This document shows positions 7,984 to 15,426 of a DNA stretch of 64,000 nt, piece by piece; the stretch's first letter is position 1; each line of letters starts with the position of its first letter. The stretch lies in contig JAHCIH010000004.1 of assembly GCA_026129335.1 (NCBI GenBank), positions 62,001 to 126,000 on the forward strand, in the 5' to 3' direction. Source of the DNA: Anaerolineales bacterium. Lineage in GTDB: Bacteria > Chloroflexota > Anaerolineae > Anaerolineales > UBA11579. A program made the translations under genes and the position numbers. Under the pieces are notes generated by a model that saw only the letters and a list, made by a program, of their open reading frames with translations, made no database searches and was not told where the DNA came from.

Positions 7984-8019
7984 GGAGCCGCCACAACAAC
8001 AGTTGTTGGCTTGCGCTCC
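7984..8019. promoter_or_regulatory. Nested inverted repeat upstream of GntR promoter
   Basis: An inner perfect palindrome CAACAACAGTTGTTG (7994-8008) is flanked by outer arms GGAGC (7984-7988) and GCTCC (8015-8019). It ends 29 bases before the -35 of the GntR gene and could be an operator for the divergent pair. The binding protein is unknown; the adjacent GntR/HutC-type regulator is the obvious candidate. Confidence 0.45.
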
Positions 8020-8048
8020 GTGGGGGAGATGGCGAAAATCTCTCACGC

Positions 8049-8077
8049 TTGACGCTACCGGACACCGATGGTGTAAT
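8049..8077 (+). promoter_or_regulatory. Sigma70-type promoter of the GntR-nucleoside hydrolase operon
   Basis: TTGACG at 8049-8054 and TGTAAT at 8072-8077 are separated by exactly 17 bases. The start of transcription would fall near 8084, leaving a 70-base leader. That leader contains AGTATACCATAC (8103-8114), similar to the GTATAC-like half sites bound by HutC-type GntR proteins, and so a likely autoregulatory operator. Confidence 0.65.
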
Positions 8078-8152
8078 AGTGTACGTCTACGAACGTCCAG
8101 GCAGTATACCATACAGTTTTGTAGTTTCTGCAAGGAGCCCGAGGAACCGCCA

Positions 8153-8932
8153 ATGACCTCGCTGCCGCAGATCGACCATCAAGGCCCCACGCCCATCTAC
8201 CAACAGCTGGTGGATTGGATGCGCGGCCAGATCCTCACTGAGCAGTGGCCGCGCGGCTACCAGCTCACCCCGGAGGAGGAATTGGTCACTGTGCTCGGGG
8301 TCAGCCGCGGCACCATCCGCAAAGCCATCGAGAAGCTCGTCTCGGATGGTCTGCTGGTTCGCGTGCACGGGCGGGGCACCTTCGTCTCCTCCCAGCTTGT
8401 CGAGCAGCCTCTGGCTGAACAGCTGATCACGTTCTCCGAAGACCTGATCGCCCGCGGCATCGCCTTCGAGACCCTGGTGTTGGGGCAGCGCTACATCCAG
8501 CCGGATGCCCGCGTGGCCGATGTGCTCCAGGTGCTCCCGGAGGAGCAGGTGCTCCACCTGCACCGCGTGCGCGTGGTGGACGGCGAGCCGGTGATCGTGC
8601 TTGACAACTACGTCTATTGCTCATATTGCGATGGTATCGACCAGGTGGATTTCACCCGCTACCGCCTGTTCGAAACCCTGGAGGAGACCTACGGCGTGCA
8701 CCTGGTCAGCGGCCGGCGCATCTTCGAAGCCCGCCTGGCGGAAGGCCGCATCGCCGAGCTGCTCAAGCTCGAAGAGCGCAGCCCGGTGATGTACATGGAG
8801 CAGGTCACCTCGCTGGCCGACGGCACGCCGGTGGAGTTTTCCAACCTGTGGCTGCGCGCCGACCGCTACCGCATCTCGGCCAACGTCAGCCGCCAAAGTG
8901 TCACCCAAAAGACCACCCGCTTGGAAGCATAA
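8153..8932 (+). CDS. GntR family regulator, HutC/UTRA type
   Basis: DNA-binding repressor of 259 residues. The N-terminal winged helix (about 10-78) contains TPIYQQLVDWMRGQI and the recognition region VSRGTIRKAIEKLVSDGLL; the wing is VHGRGTFV. The C-terminal UTRA effector domain (about 95-245) includes LHLHRVRVVDGEPV and RSPVMYMEQVT. The ATG at 8153 has GAGGA seven bases upstream; an in-frame extension further upstream lies inside the promoter and is rejected. It diverges from the ECF operon and heads the hydrolase-ribokinase operon, so it probably controls both in response to a nucleoside or ribose derivative. Confidence 0.9.
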   Translation: MTSLPQIDHQGPTPIYQQLVDWMRGQILTEQWPRGYQLTPEEELVTVLGVSRGTIRKAIEKLVSDGLLVRVHGRGTFVSSQLVEQPLAEQLITFSEDLIARGIAFETLVLGQRYIQPDARVADVLQVLPEEQVLHLHRVRVVDGEPVIVLDNYVYCSYCDGIDQVDFTRYRLFETLEETYGVHLVSGRRIFEARLAEGRIAELLKLEERSPVMYMEQVTSLADGTPVEFSNLWLRADRYRISANVSRQSVTQKTTRLEA

Positions 8933-8960
8933 ATTCGCCAAACACATAAGGAGTCTTCGC

Positions 8961-9887
8961 TTGAAAACCGAAAAAGTCTTCTTTAGCCACGACGGGGGCT
9001 TGGATGACTATTTGTGCGTCATGCTTTTAATGAGCCTGCCGCACGTGGAAACGCTGGGCATCGTGGTCACCGAAGCGGATTGCTACATCGACCCGGCGAT
9101 TGGCGCCACGCGCAAGATATTGGACTTGATGGGCGGCTCGCAGGTACCGGTGGCCGCCAGCACGGTGCGGGCGCGCAATCCCTTCCCGCGCCGCCTGAGG
9201 CGCACTTCCTGGCAGATCGATAACCTGCCCATCCTCAACGCCCGCGGCGAAGTGCTTGCCCCGCTGGTGGGCGAGCCCGGCCAGCACTACCTGGCCCGCG
9301 TGCTCAGCGAACAGGACCAGCCGGTCACCTTTCTGGAGACCGGGCCGCTGACCACGCTCTCCGAGGCGCTCAAGATCGCGCCCGAGGCGGCGAGCAAAGT
9401 CAGCCGCATCCTCTGGATGGGCGGCGCGCTGCATGTGCCCGGCAACGTGCGCCCGCACGAAGACGCCAACATCGACGGCAGCATGGAGTGGAACGTCTAC
9501 TGGGACCCCGAAGCAGCCCATGCCATCTGGCAGACCGAGATCCCCGTGGTGCTCTGCCCGCTGGACATCACCAACACCGTGCCGCTCACCGAAGAGTTCA
9601 TGGCCCTGCTCGCCGGCCAATACGAGTACAAGATCTCCGACTTGGCCGGGCAGGCCTATGCGCTGGTGCGCCACCAGCCTTATTACATGTGGGACGTGCT
9701 CACCACCGCCTACCTGGCCTGGCCCGAGCTGTTCACCCTGCGCGAAGAGAGCGTGGAGATCATCCCCTTCGGCGCCAGTCAGGGCCGCACCAAACCCTCG
9801 CCGGATGGCAAGCGGGTCCAGGTGCTGGATACAGTGGACACCGCGCGGCTCAACGCCAACCTAGCCGCGGCCTGGAAGCGCAACTGA
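8961..9887 (+). CDS. Inosine-uridine-type nucleoside hydrolase
   Basis: N-ribohydrolase that cleaves nucleosides to base and ribose, 308 residues. The start is a TTG with AAGGAG seven bases upstream; upstream in-frame codons overlap the gntR end and lack a ribosome site. The N-terminal calcium and catalytic motif reads SHDGGLDD (residues 9-16): the general-base Asp and the DD pair match the family's DxDPGxDD, but the first Asp is Ser. LWMGGALHVPGN matches the family's mid-protein GG motif, and WDVLTTAYL supplies the late Asp. Together with the ribokinase one base downstream it would feed ribose-5-phosphate to central metabolism. Confidence 0.88.
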   Translation: MKTEKVFFSHDGGLDDYLCVMLLMSLPHVETLGIVVTEADCYIDPAIGATRKILDLMGGSQVPVAASTVRARNPFPRRLRRTSWQIDNLPILNARGEVLAPLVGEPGQHYLARVLSEQDQPVTFLETGPLTTLSEALKIAPEAASKVSRILWMGGALHVPGNVRPHEDANIDGSMEWNVYWDPEAAHAIWQTEIPVVLCPLDITNTVPLTEEFMALLAGQYEYKISDLAGQAYALVRHQPYYMWDVLTTAYLAWPELFTLREESVEIIPFGASQGRTKPSPDGKRVQVLDTVDTARLNANLAAAWKRN

Positions 9888-9888
9888 G

Positions 9889-10821
9889 ATGGCCGCTGCA
9901 ACCCCGCGGGTGACCGTCGTCGGCAGCTTTGCAGTGGGCATCACCCTGCGCGCCTCGCGCTTCCCGGTGGCCGGCGAGACTCTGCCGGGCAGCGACTTCG
10001 ACATGGGGCCGGGCGGCAAAGGCTCCAACCAGGCCATCGGCGTGGCCCGCCTCGGCGTGCCCAGTTCGCTGCTGGTCAAGATCGGCGAAGACCAGCTCGG
10101 CCAGATGGCCGCGCCCTTGTACGCCGCCGAGGGCGTGGATGCGCACCTGATCACCACCGCAGAGCGCAACACCGGTGTGGGCCTGATCGTGCTCAATCAG
10201 GCCGGCGAGAACTTCATCGTCCTGGACATGGGCGCCAACGAACTGCTCAGCCCGGGCGATGTGGAAGCCGCCGAGGACCTGATCGCCGCCAGCCGGGTGG
10301 TTATGACCGTGCTGGAGATCCCTGTGCCCACCGCCCAGGCCGCCATGCGCCTGGCCCGCAAGCACGGGGCCATCTCGGTGTTCAACCCGGCCCCGGCGCA
10401 AAGCCTGCCGGATGAGCTGCTCGCCGAGGTGGACGTGATCACCCCGAACCAGAGCGAACTGCGCCTGCTGAACGGCCTGGCGCCGGACGCCGAGATCGAC
10501 CGCGTGGCCGCCGCCCGCGCCCTGCAGGCGCGCGGCGCGCGCAACGTGGTGCTGACCCGCGGCGCGCATGGCGCCACATTGGTCGCCGAAGACAGTGGCG
10601 TGCATGAGGTGCCCGGCTATACAGTGGACGTGGTGGACACCACCGGCGCCGGCGATGCGTTCAACGCTGCCCTGGGCGCCGCCCTGGCTGAGGGCCGCCC
10701 GCTGCTCGCCGCGGTGGAGTTCGCCGTGGCCGCCGGCGCATTGGCTTGTACCAAACTGGGCGTGGTGCCTGCCTTGGCCCGCCGCCCGGAGATTGAAGCT
10801 TTGGCTGGAAAGGCAAGTTGA
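9889..10821 (+). CDS. rbsK: Ribokinase (PfkB family)
   Basis: Cytoplasmic sugar kinase of 310 residues that phosphorylates ribose to ribose-5-phosphate. Visible motifs are the N-terminal GPGGKGSNQAIGVARLG substrate signature, NPAPAQ, ITPNQSEL and the C-terminal catalytic anion-hole motif DTTGAGDAFNAAL. The ATG lies one base after the hydrolase stop, so translation is probably coupled. It complements the hydrolase (free ribose) and, through a shared pool, the phosphorylases (ribose-1-phosphate, which needs a mutase not seen here). A related kinase specificity such as deoxyribose cannot be excluded. Confidence 0.92.
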   Translation: MAAATPRVTVVGSFAVGITLRASRFPVAGETLPGSDFDMGPGGKGSNQAIGVARLGVPSSLLVKIGEDQLGQMAAPLYAAEGVDAHLITTAERNTGVGLIVLNQAGENFIVLDMGANELLSPGDVEAAEDLIAASRVVMTVLEIPVPTAQAAMRLARKHGAISVFNPAPAQSLPDELLAEVDVITPNQSELRLLNGLAPDAEIDRVAAARALQARGARNVVLTRGAHGATLVAEDSGVHEVPGYTVDVVDTTGAGDAFNAALGAALAEGRPLLAAVEFAVAAGALACTKLGVVPALARRPEIEALAGKAS

Positions 10822-12134
10822 TGGATACCAAACCCAAATACCTCCCCGGGCAGCATCCCCGGGCGCAATGGATGCGCATGGACGCGGCCGGCATCCTCAA
10901 ACGCTTCTTCTTCCTGGAGCGCGCCCTGGTCATCGCCCAATCCGGCTGGTTGGCCGGCATTGCTCCGGTGCACATCAAGACCGGGCTGCCCGAGTTCAGC
11001 TGGCAAGACGCCGAAACGGCTACCGATCTGCGCGAGCGCATCTTCGAACTGCGCTTCCCCAGCCGCCTGATGGAACTGGACAAGGACGCGCCGTTGGTCG
11101 GCTTGTTCGAGGAGGCGATCAATGCCCCCAGTTCCGGCGCGTTTCTGCTTGGCTTGCAGCGCGTCTTCAAGCCTGCATTGCGCGACGCCTACGCGGCCTA
11201 TTTGGAGAACACCGACGCCATCGCCGATGGGCCGACGCTGCGCTTCCTGCGCCTGGCCCACCGCGAGAAGAACGAGCAGATCGAACAGCTCGGCATCTGG
11301 GCCGCCGAGTTGCTGAGCGGCGACCCGGCAGCCGCCGAGGCCGCCGAGCGTTGGGCCGCCGGCTTGCAGACCGCCCTGGACGCTCTGGGCGGGGTCAGCT
11401 TCGAACCGGAGATCCCCCAAATCCCCGCGCCGCAACTGCCTGAGCGCAAGCCCTTTGGGCTGGCGCAAGACCCGGCCCGCGACGAGCGCTTCCACCAGGT
11501 GCGCTTCTATTGGCCAGATATCGTCGACCCGAATTTTGCCTACGGCGAGGGCATCGGCCTGCAGCTGCGCAGCGCCATCAGCCATTTCAACGAGGTCTGG
11601 GCTGTGGAGACCGCCGGCGCCATCCTGCACGCCTTTGCCGGCGAGCTCGGCTGGGAGTTCATCCACGATGCGGCCCACTGGACCTACGACGAGGCGCGCC
11701 ACACTCAAATGGGCCTCAACCGCCTGATGCACTGGGGCTTCGAGCCGGAGGAAATCCCGCTCGGCGATTACATTTACCAGAGCGCACATGGCGAAGACCC
11801 CATCTATCGCCTGGGCATGCTCTTCTTCTTTGAGACCAAGAACATCGGCCGCAAGAACGTGCGCATCAAGGCGTTTACCGAATATGAGGATGAGGTCAGC
11901 CGCCACGACATGGACTACGACTGGGCGGACGAGACCATCCACGCCAGCTACGGCGCCCACTGGCTGGGCGAACTGCTCAAGAACCGCGCCGGGGAAGACG
12001 TGGACAAAGTGCGCGCCTACTGCGGCGAACTGGTCGCCAGAATTGTGGCCACTTGCACGGATGAAGAACGAGCCGCCATCCACGCCATCGCCGAGAAGCT
12101 GATGGCCAAGGCGCACAGCAGCCTGGCCCAATAA
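10821..12134 (+). CDS. Ferritin-like (DUF455-type) protein of unknown function
   Basis: A 437-residue protein whose ATG overlaps the ribokinase stop (TGATG). The C-terminal 200 residues look like a ferritin-like four-helix bundle: FNEVWAVETAGAIL, then a TYDEARHTQMGLNRL helix with a Glu-x-x-His pair, and later DWADETIHASYGAHWLGEL with a second Glu-x-x-His. This spacing could bind a di-iron centre. The N-terminal half (about 1-200) has no recognised family. Operon membership with the hydrolase and ribokinase suggests oxidative chemistry on a nucleoside or sugar, but this is speculation. A strong terminator follows immediately. Confidence 0.7.
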   Translation: MDTKPKYLPGQHPRAQWMRMDAAGILKRFFFLERALVIAQSGWLAGIAPVHIKTGLPEFSWQDAETATDLRERIFELRFPSRLMELDKDAPLVGLFEEAINAPSSGAFLLGLQRVFKPALRDAYAAYLENTDAIADGPTLRFLRLAHREKNEQIEQLGIWAAELLSGDPAAAEAAERWAAGLQTALDALGGVSFEPEIPQIPAPQLPERKPFGLAQDPARDERFHQVRFYWPDIVDPNFAYGEGIGLQLRSAISHFNEVWAVETAGAILHAFAGELGWEFIHDAAHWTYDEARHTQMGLNRLMHWGFEPEEIPLGDYIYQSAHGEDPIYRLGMLFFFETKNIGRKNVRIKAFTEYEDEVSRHDMDYDWADETIHASYGAHWLGELLKNRAGEDVDKVRAYCGELVARIVATCTDEERAAIHAIAEKLMAKAHSSLAQ

Positions 12135-12135
12135 C

Positions 12136-12167
12136 AAAAGCGCCGCCCAACCGGGCGGCGCTTTTTT
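12136..12167. terminator. Bidirectional intrinsic terminator
   Basis: A 13-bp stem (AAAAGCGCCGCCC with its complement) closes a four-base loop and is followed by a T-run, with an A-run on the other side. It ends the GntR-hydrolase-ribokinase operon and could also stop the convergent XRE regulator. An 18-bp perfect palindrome at 12184-12201 lies just beyond the regulator's stop. Confidence 0.9.
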
Positions 12168-12204
12168 GTATCGCTTTCGTCGGGGCGCACGGCCGTGCGC
12201 CGGG

Positions 12205-12891
12205 CTAATCCTGGTTCAGCACCACCCACAGGGCGCGCATCGGCACCTCGCCGGTGTTGGAGAGCCGGTGCGGGGTGGTCGAGTCGAAGATGATGCTGTC
12301 ACCGGGGTGCAGCACGTGGCTCTCGAAGGCCAGCTCCACCAATAGCTCGCCCTCCAGCACCAGGCCGAACTCGCGGCCGCTGTGGCTGGACATCGTTTGG
12401 CCGGATTGGGCCTGCGGCTGGTACGTGATCTCCAGGAACTCGGCGCCCGGCTCGGCCCCCACGGTGAGGCGTGCCCATTGGATGCCGGTCTGCAATTCGA
12501 TGCGCGGGCGGCTGCTCTGGCTGACCACCGGCGTGTTCTTCTTGGCGGTTTCGAAGCCGGCAATCCGCGTATCGGCTCCGGCGGAGAGCATTGCCTCGCG
12601 CAGCTTGCTGGCGGTGTAGTCGTGGGGTTCCAGCACAGCTTCTTCAGCGTGGTGGTCTTCGCCGTTCTGCTCGGAGGGGAAGAAGTAGTCCAGCGGCACG
12701 TTCAGCGCCGCGGCGATCTTGTACAGGGAGCGCACAGAAGGGTAGGCTTTGCCGGTCTCGATCTGGCTGAGCATGCTGGCGCTGATCTCCGCCGTGCTGG
12801 CCAGCTCACGCAAACTCATCTTCAGCCCCTGGCGGGCCGCCAGCAGTTTCTTGCCTATGGCGACGGCGTCTTGTCTTAAATCTTCGTGCAT
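12205..12891 (-). CDS. XRE-cupin transcriptional regulator
   Basis: A 228-residue regulator. The N-terminal HTH_3 domain (about 10-70) reads KKLLAARQGLKMSLRELA then ISASMLSQIETGKAYPSV, typical of Cro/CI-type recognition helices. The C-terminal cupin (about 160-228) includes SGREFGLVLEGELLVEL and HPGDSIIFDSTTPHRL, with the usual cupin Gly/Pro turns. The ATG at 12891 is preferred over a TTG nine bases upstream; neither has a strong ribosome site. It diverges from the M24-bicupin-dehydrogenase operon, whose promoter carries two copies of an 11-bp direct repeat that are the likely operators. Confidence 0.88.
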   Translation of the reverse strand: MHEDLRQDAVAIGKKLLAARQGLKMSLRELASTAEISASMLSQIETGKAYPSVRSLYKIAAALNVPLDYFFPSEQNGEDHHAEEAVLEPHDYTASKLREAMLSAGADTRIAGFETAKKNTPVVSQSSRPRIELQTGIQWARLTVGAEPGAEFLEITYQPQAQSGQTMSSHSGREFGLVLEGELLVELAFESHVLHPGDSIIFDSTTPHRLSNTGEVPMRALWVVLNQD

Positions 12892-12909
12892 ATTGACCAA
12901 TACTACCCG

Positions 12910-12962
12910 ATTTGTTCAATACAAATTGACAAAAACGGGGTTTGCCCTATAATTTGTTCAAT
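12910..12962. promoter_or_regulatory. Two 11-bp direct repeats flanking the promoter
   Basis: ATTTGTTCAAT occurs at 12910-12920 and again at 12952-12962, 42 bases apart (four helical turns), so both copies face the same side of the DNA. One lies just upstream of the -35 and the other overlaps the -10. This is a good arrangement for the adjacent XRE-cupin regulator to exclude RNA polymerase. Confidence 0.65.
12926..12953 (+). promoter_or_regulatory. Consensus sigma70-type promoter of the M24-bicupin operon
   Basis: TTGACA at 12926-12931 and TATAAT at 12948-12953 are both perfect matches, spaced 16 bases. Transcription would begin near 12960, giving a leader of about 180 bases before the ATG at 13140. 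Confidence 0.8.
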
Positions 12963-13025
12963 CTTACGCAACAAAACCAGCTTCCTTTTGAACATTGATG
13001 CGATTTCAAGCAGAAACCCTTGATT

Positions 13026-13056
13026 TAGTTGCGGACCGCCAAACTCGGCGCAACTA
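13026..13056 (+). other. Hairpin in the 180-base leader
   Basis: TAGTTGCG (13026-13033) pairs with CGCAACTA (13049-13056), with a further CCG/CGG pairing inside. No T-run follows. The rest of the leader 12960-13139 is AT-rich and unassigned. It may be a leader regulatory structure; no known riboswitch class was recognised. Confidence 0.4.
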
Positions 13057-13139
13057 TATCATTAAAGATTTTCCCCAATTTGTTTCTGCCTGTTTGAGTT
13101 TCAGTTGTGCCCACATCACTATCGAAACGAGAGGCCGCC

Positions 13140-14534
13140 ATGCTTAGAACCTACGGCACCATGGGAGTGGATTGGGAGCAGCGCGTAGACTTCGACCGTC
13201 TGCGCAATGCCCGCCTAGCCCGCGTGAAGCGCATGTTGAAAGAGTCGGAGATCGGCGCCTTGCTGTGCTTCGACATGAACAACATCCGCTACATCACCAA
13301 TACCACCATCGGCACCTGGGCCATCGATAAGCTGGGCCGCTTCTGCCTGCTGGCTCAGGACGATGAGCCGGTCAACTGGGACTTTGGCTCGGCGGCCAAA
13401 CACCACACCCTTTACGCGCCCTGGCTGGGCGAGGGCCGCTCGCGCGCCGGCATTTCCACGCTGCGCGGCGCCATGCCTCCGGGTGCGATGCGCGCCGAAG
13501 ACGTGGCCCGCAAGATCCGCATTGAACTCGAGGAGCGCGGCCTGCTCGGCGAACCGCTGGGTGTGGATGTGGTCGAGCCTCCGGTGCTCTTCGCCTTGCA
13601 GAACGAGGGCATCACTGTTGTCGACGGCCAGCAGTTGATGCAGGATGTCCGCGTGATCAAGACCGAAGACGAGATCACCCTGCTCAACATGGCCTGCATG
13701 ATGGTCGATGCGGCCTACGAGGAACTCTATCGCTTTATGCGGCCCGGCGTGCGCGAGAGCGAAGCCGTGGCCCTGGTCAACAAAGTGCTCTACGAGTTGG
13801 GTTCTGAGCACGTCGAGGGGGTTAACGCCATCTCGGGTGAGCGCTGCAGCCCTCACCCGCACATCTTCAGCGACCGGGTAATGCGACCCGGCGACCCGGC
13901 CTTCTACGACATCCTGCATTCCTACATGGGCTACCGCACCTGCTACTACCGCACCTTCGTGATCGGTTCCGCTTCCCAGGCGCAGGTGGATGCCTACAAG
14001 CGCTGCCGCTATTATCTCGATGCGGCCATCGACGCCATCCGCCCCGGCGTGACCACCGCCGATGTGGTCAAGCTGTGGCCCAAGGCGCAGGAGTTCGGCT
14101 TCCCCAACGAAGAGTCCTGCTTCGCCCTGCAGTATGGCCACGGCGTCGGCCTGGCCATTTGGGAGAAGCCGGTGTTCAGCCGTCTGGTCTCCTTCGACAG
14201 CCCGCAGGAAATCGAGGAGGGCATGGTCTTCGCCCTCGAGACCTACTGGCCCGCCAGCGACGGCTGGTCGGCCGCCCGCATCGAAGAGCAGATGGTGGTC
14301 ACCAAAGACGGCGTGGAGGTTATCACCCGCTTCCCCGCCGAGGAATTGATGGTGGCCGGCAAACGCTACTTCACCACCGATGGCTGGCTGCCCACCACCC
14401 GCGACACGCAGTCGCATCGCAACATCGATTACACCGGCGTGGACTATGGCGGCGCCGGCCTGCCCGATGCCCCCGGCGCGGATGGCAAGCTGGACGGCAA
14501 GGCTGCCAAGCCGGCCAAGACCAAGAAGAAGTAG
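13140..14534 (+). CDS. M24-family (creatinase/aminopeptidase-fold) protein with altered metal site
   Basis: A 464-residue protein. An N-terminal creatinase-type domain (about 30-170, with MNNIRYITN) precedes the pita-bread catalytic domain (about 180-420). Family metal ligands can be mapped: D257 in AFYDILH, H334 in YGHGVGL, E367 in FALETYW and E383 in RIEEQMVV. The second Asp, expected 11 residues after D257, is C268 (GYRTCYYRTF). Loss of a metal ligand recalls creatinase, which uses this fold without metal to hydrolyse a C-N bond. The start ATG at 13140 follows GAGAGG; a GTG at 13107 would extend it by 11 residues. First gene of a long catabolic operon. Confidence 0.82.
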   Translation: MLRTYGTMGVDWEQRVDFDRLRNARLARVKRMLKESEIGALLCFDMNNIRYITNTTIGTWAIDKLGRFCLLAQDDEPVNWDFGSAAKHHTLYAPWLGEGRSRAGISTLRGAMPPGAMRAEDVARKIRIELEERGLLGEPLGVDVVEPPVLFALQNEGITVVDGQQLMQDVRVIKTEDEITLLNMACMMVDAAYEELYRFMRPGVRESEAVALVNKVLYELGSEHVEGVNAISGERCSPHPHIFSDRVMRPGDPAFYDILHSYMGYRTCYYRTFVIGSASQAQVDAYKRCRYYLDAAIDAIRPGVTTADVVKLWPKAQEFGFPNEESCFALQYGHGVGLAIWEKPVFSRLVSFDSPQEIEEGMVFALETYWPASDGWSAARIEEQMVVTKDGVEVITRFPAEELMVAGKRYFTTDGWLPTTRDTQSHRNIDYTGVDYGGAGLPDAPGADGKLDGKAAKPAKTKKK

Positions 14535-14542
14535 CGCCGGCC

Positions 14543-15400
14543 ATGCACTTCGTCTCCAGCCTGAGCCAGATCGCTGCTGAAACGCCGGCCGGTTACGCAG
14601 CCGCCAGCCGCGGCTTCACCCGCCAGGCCTACGTGGACCGCGGGAGCGGCTCGGTGCACATGGGCGCTGGCATCTGCACGCTGGAGGCCGCTGGGGGCAT
14701 CGACCACCACTTGCACGCCTTTGAAGAGAGCTTCTACATTTTGGAAGGCCAGGTCAGCCTGCAAATCGGCGACCTGGCCTTTGCGCTGGGGCCGGGCGAT
14801 TTCGGCTTGATCCCCACCGGTATCGTCCACGCCTGGCGCAACCAGGGCGACGCTGCGGCCCGCTGGCTGGAGATGCAGGCGCCGCAGCCGCGGGCGGCGG
14901 ACTATGGCCGCGACACCTTCTTCGTCCCCGGCCAGTTCCCGCCCGAGACCGCATCGCCGGACGCGGGCGCCGCGGCCGGGCTGCTCCTCGGCCACTTCGA
15001 CGAGAGCCAGCTGCCCAAGCCAGGCGCACCCTCCGAGATGGAGGGCTTCGACCCGACCACCGGCGTGGCCATCAAAATGTTCGTGGACCGCTCTTTTGGC
15101 GCCACACACCAGTCGCTCTTCCTCATTCAATACCAACCCGGCGCCAAGATCGACCCGCACGACCACGCCTTCGAGGAATCGTATTACATTGTCAGCGGGC
15201 GGGTGCGCGCCACCGCCGACGGGCAGACCCATGACCTCGGCCCTGGCGACGTCATCTGGACCGGCGTGGGCTGCATCCACAGTTTCGAGAACGCCGGCGA
15301 CGAGCCGGTCACCTGGCTGGAGACGCAAGGCCCGCTGCCGCCGGCCAAAGAAGCCTTCCGCTTCGAGCGCGATTGGGCCGCCAGGTATCCCGAGAGCTAG
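14543..15400 (+). CDS. Bicupin protein, locus 1
   Basis: A 285-residue protein with two cupin domains. The first (about 50-115) has DHHLHAFEESFYILEG and the second (about 195-265) DPHDHAFEESYYIVSG, each with two His and a Glu suited to a divalent metal, plus LGPGDFGLIPTGIVHAW and LGPGDVIWTGVGCIHSF. The layout resembles ureidoglycine aminohydrolase-type bicupins, but the reaction is not certain. The ATG at 14543 follows the M24 stop by eight bases; longer in-frame codons overlap the M24 gene. A relative sits in the ABC operon at 31322-32227. Confidence 0.85.
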   Translation: MHFVSSLSQIAAETPAGYAAASRGFTRQAYVDRGSGSVHMGAGICTLEAAGGIDHHLHAFEESFYILEGQVSLQIGDLAFALGPGDFGLIPTGIVHAWRNQGDAAARWLEMQAPQPRAADYGRDTFFVPGQFPPETASPDAGAAAGLLLGHFDESQLPKPGAPSEMEGFDPTTGVAIKMFVDRSFGATHQSLFLIQYQPGAKIDPHDHAFEESYYIVSGRVRATADGQTHDLGPGDVIWTGVGCIHSFENAGDEPVTWLETQGPLPPAKEAFRFERDWAARYPES

Positions 15401-15426
15401 TCGCCGCGGGCGAGTTTAGGAGCAAG

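Noticed and set aside
10617..12137. 506-codon open frame on the minus strand
   Set aside because: Antisense to the ribokinase end and the ferritin-like gene; no motifs.
12184..12201. Separate terminator for the XRE-cupin regulator
   Set aside because: The 18-bp perfect palindrome has no T-run on either strand; the adjacent bidirectional terminator at 12136-12167 is sufficient.
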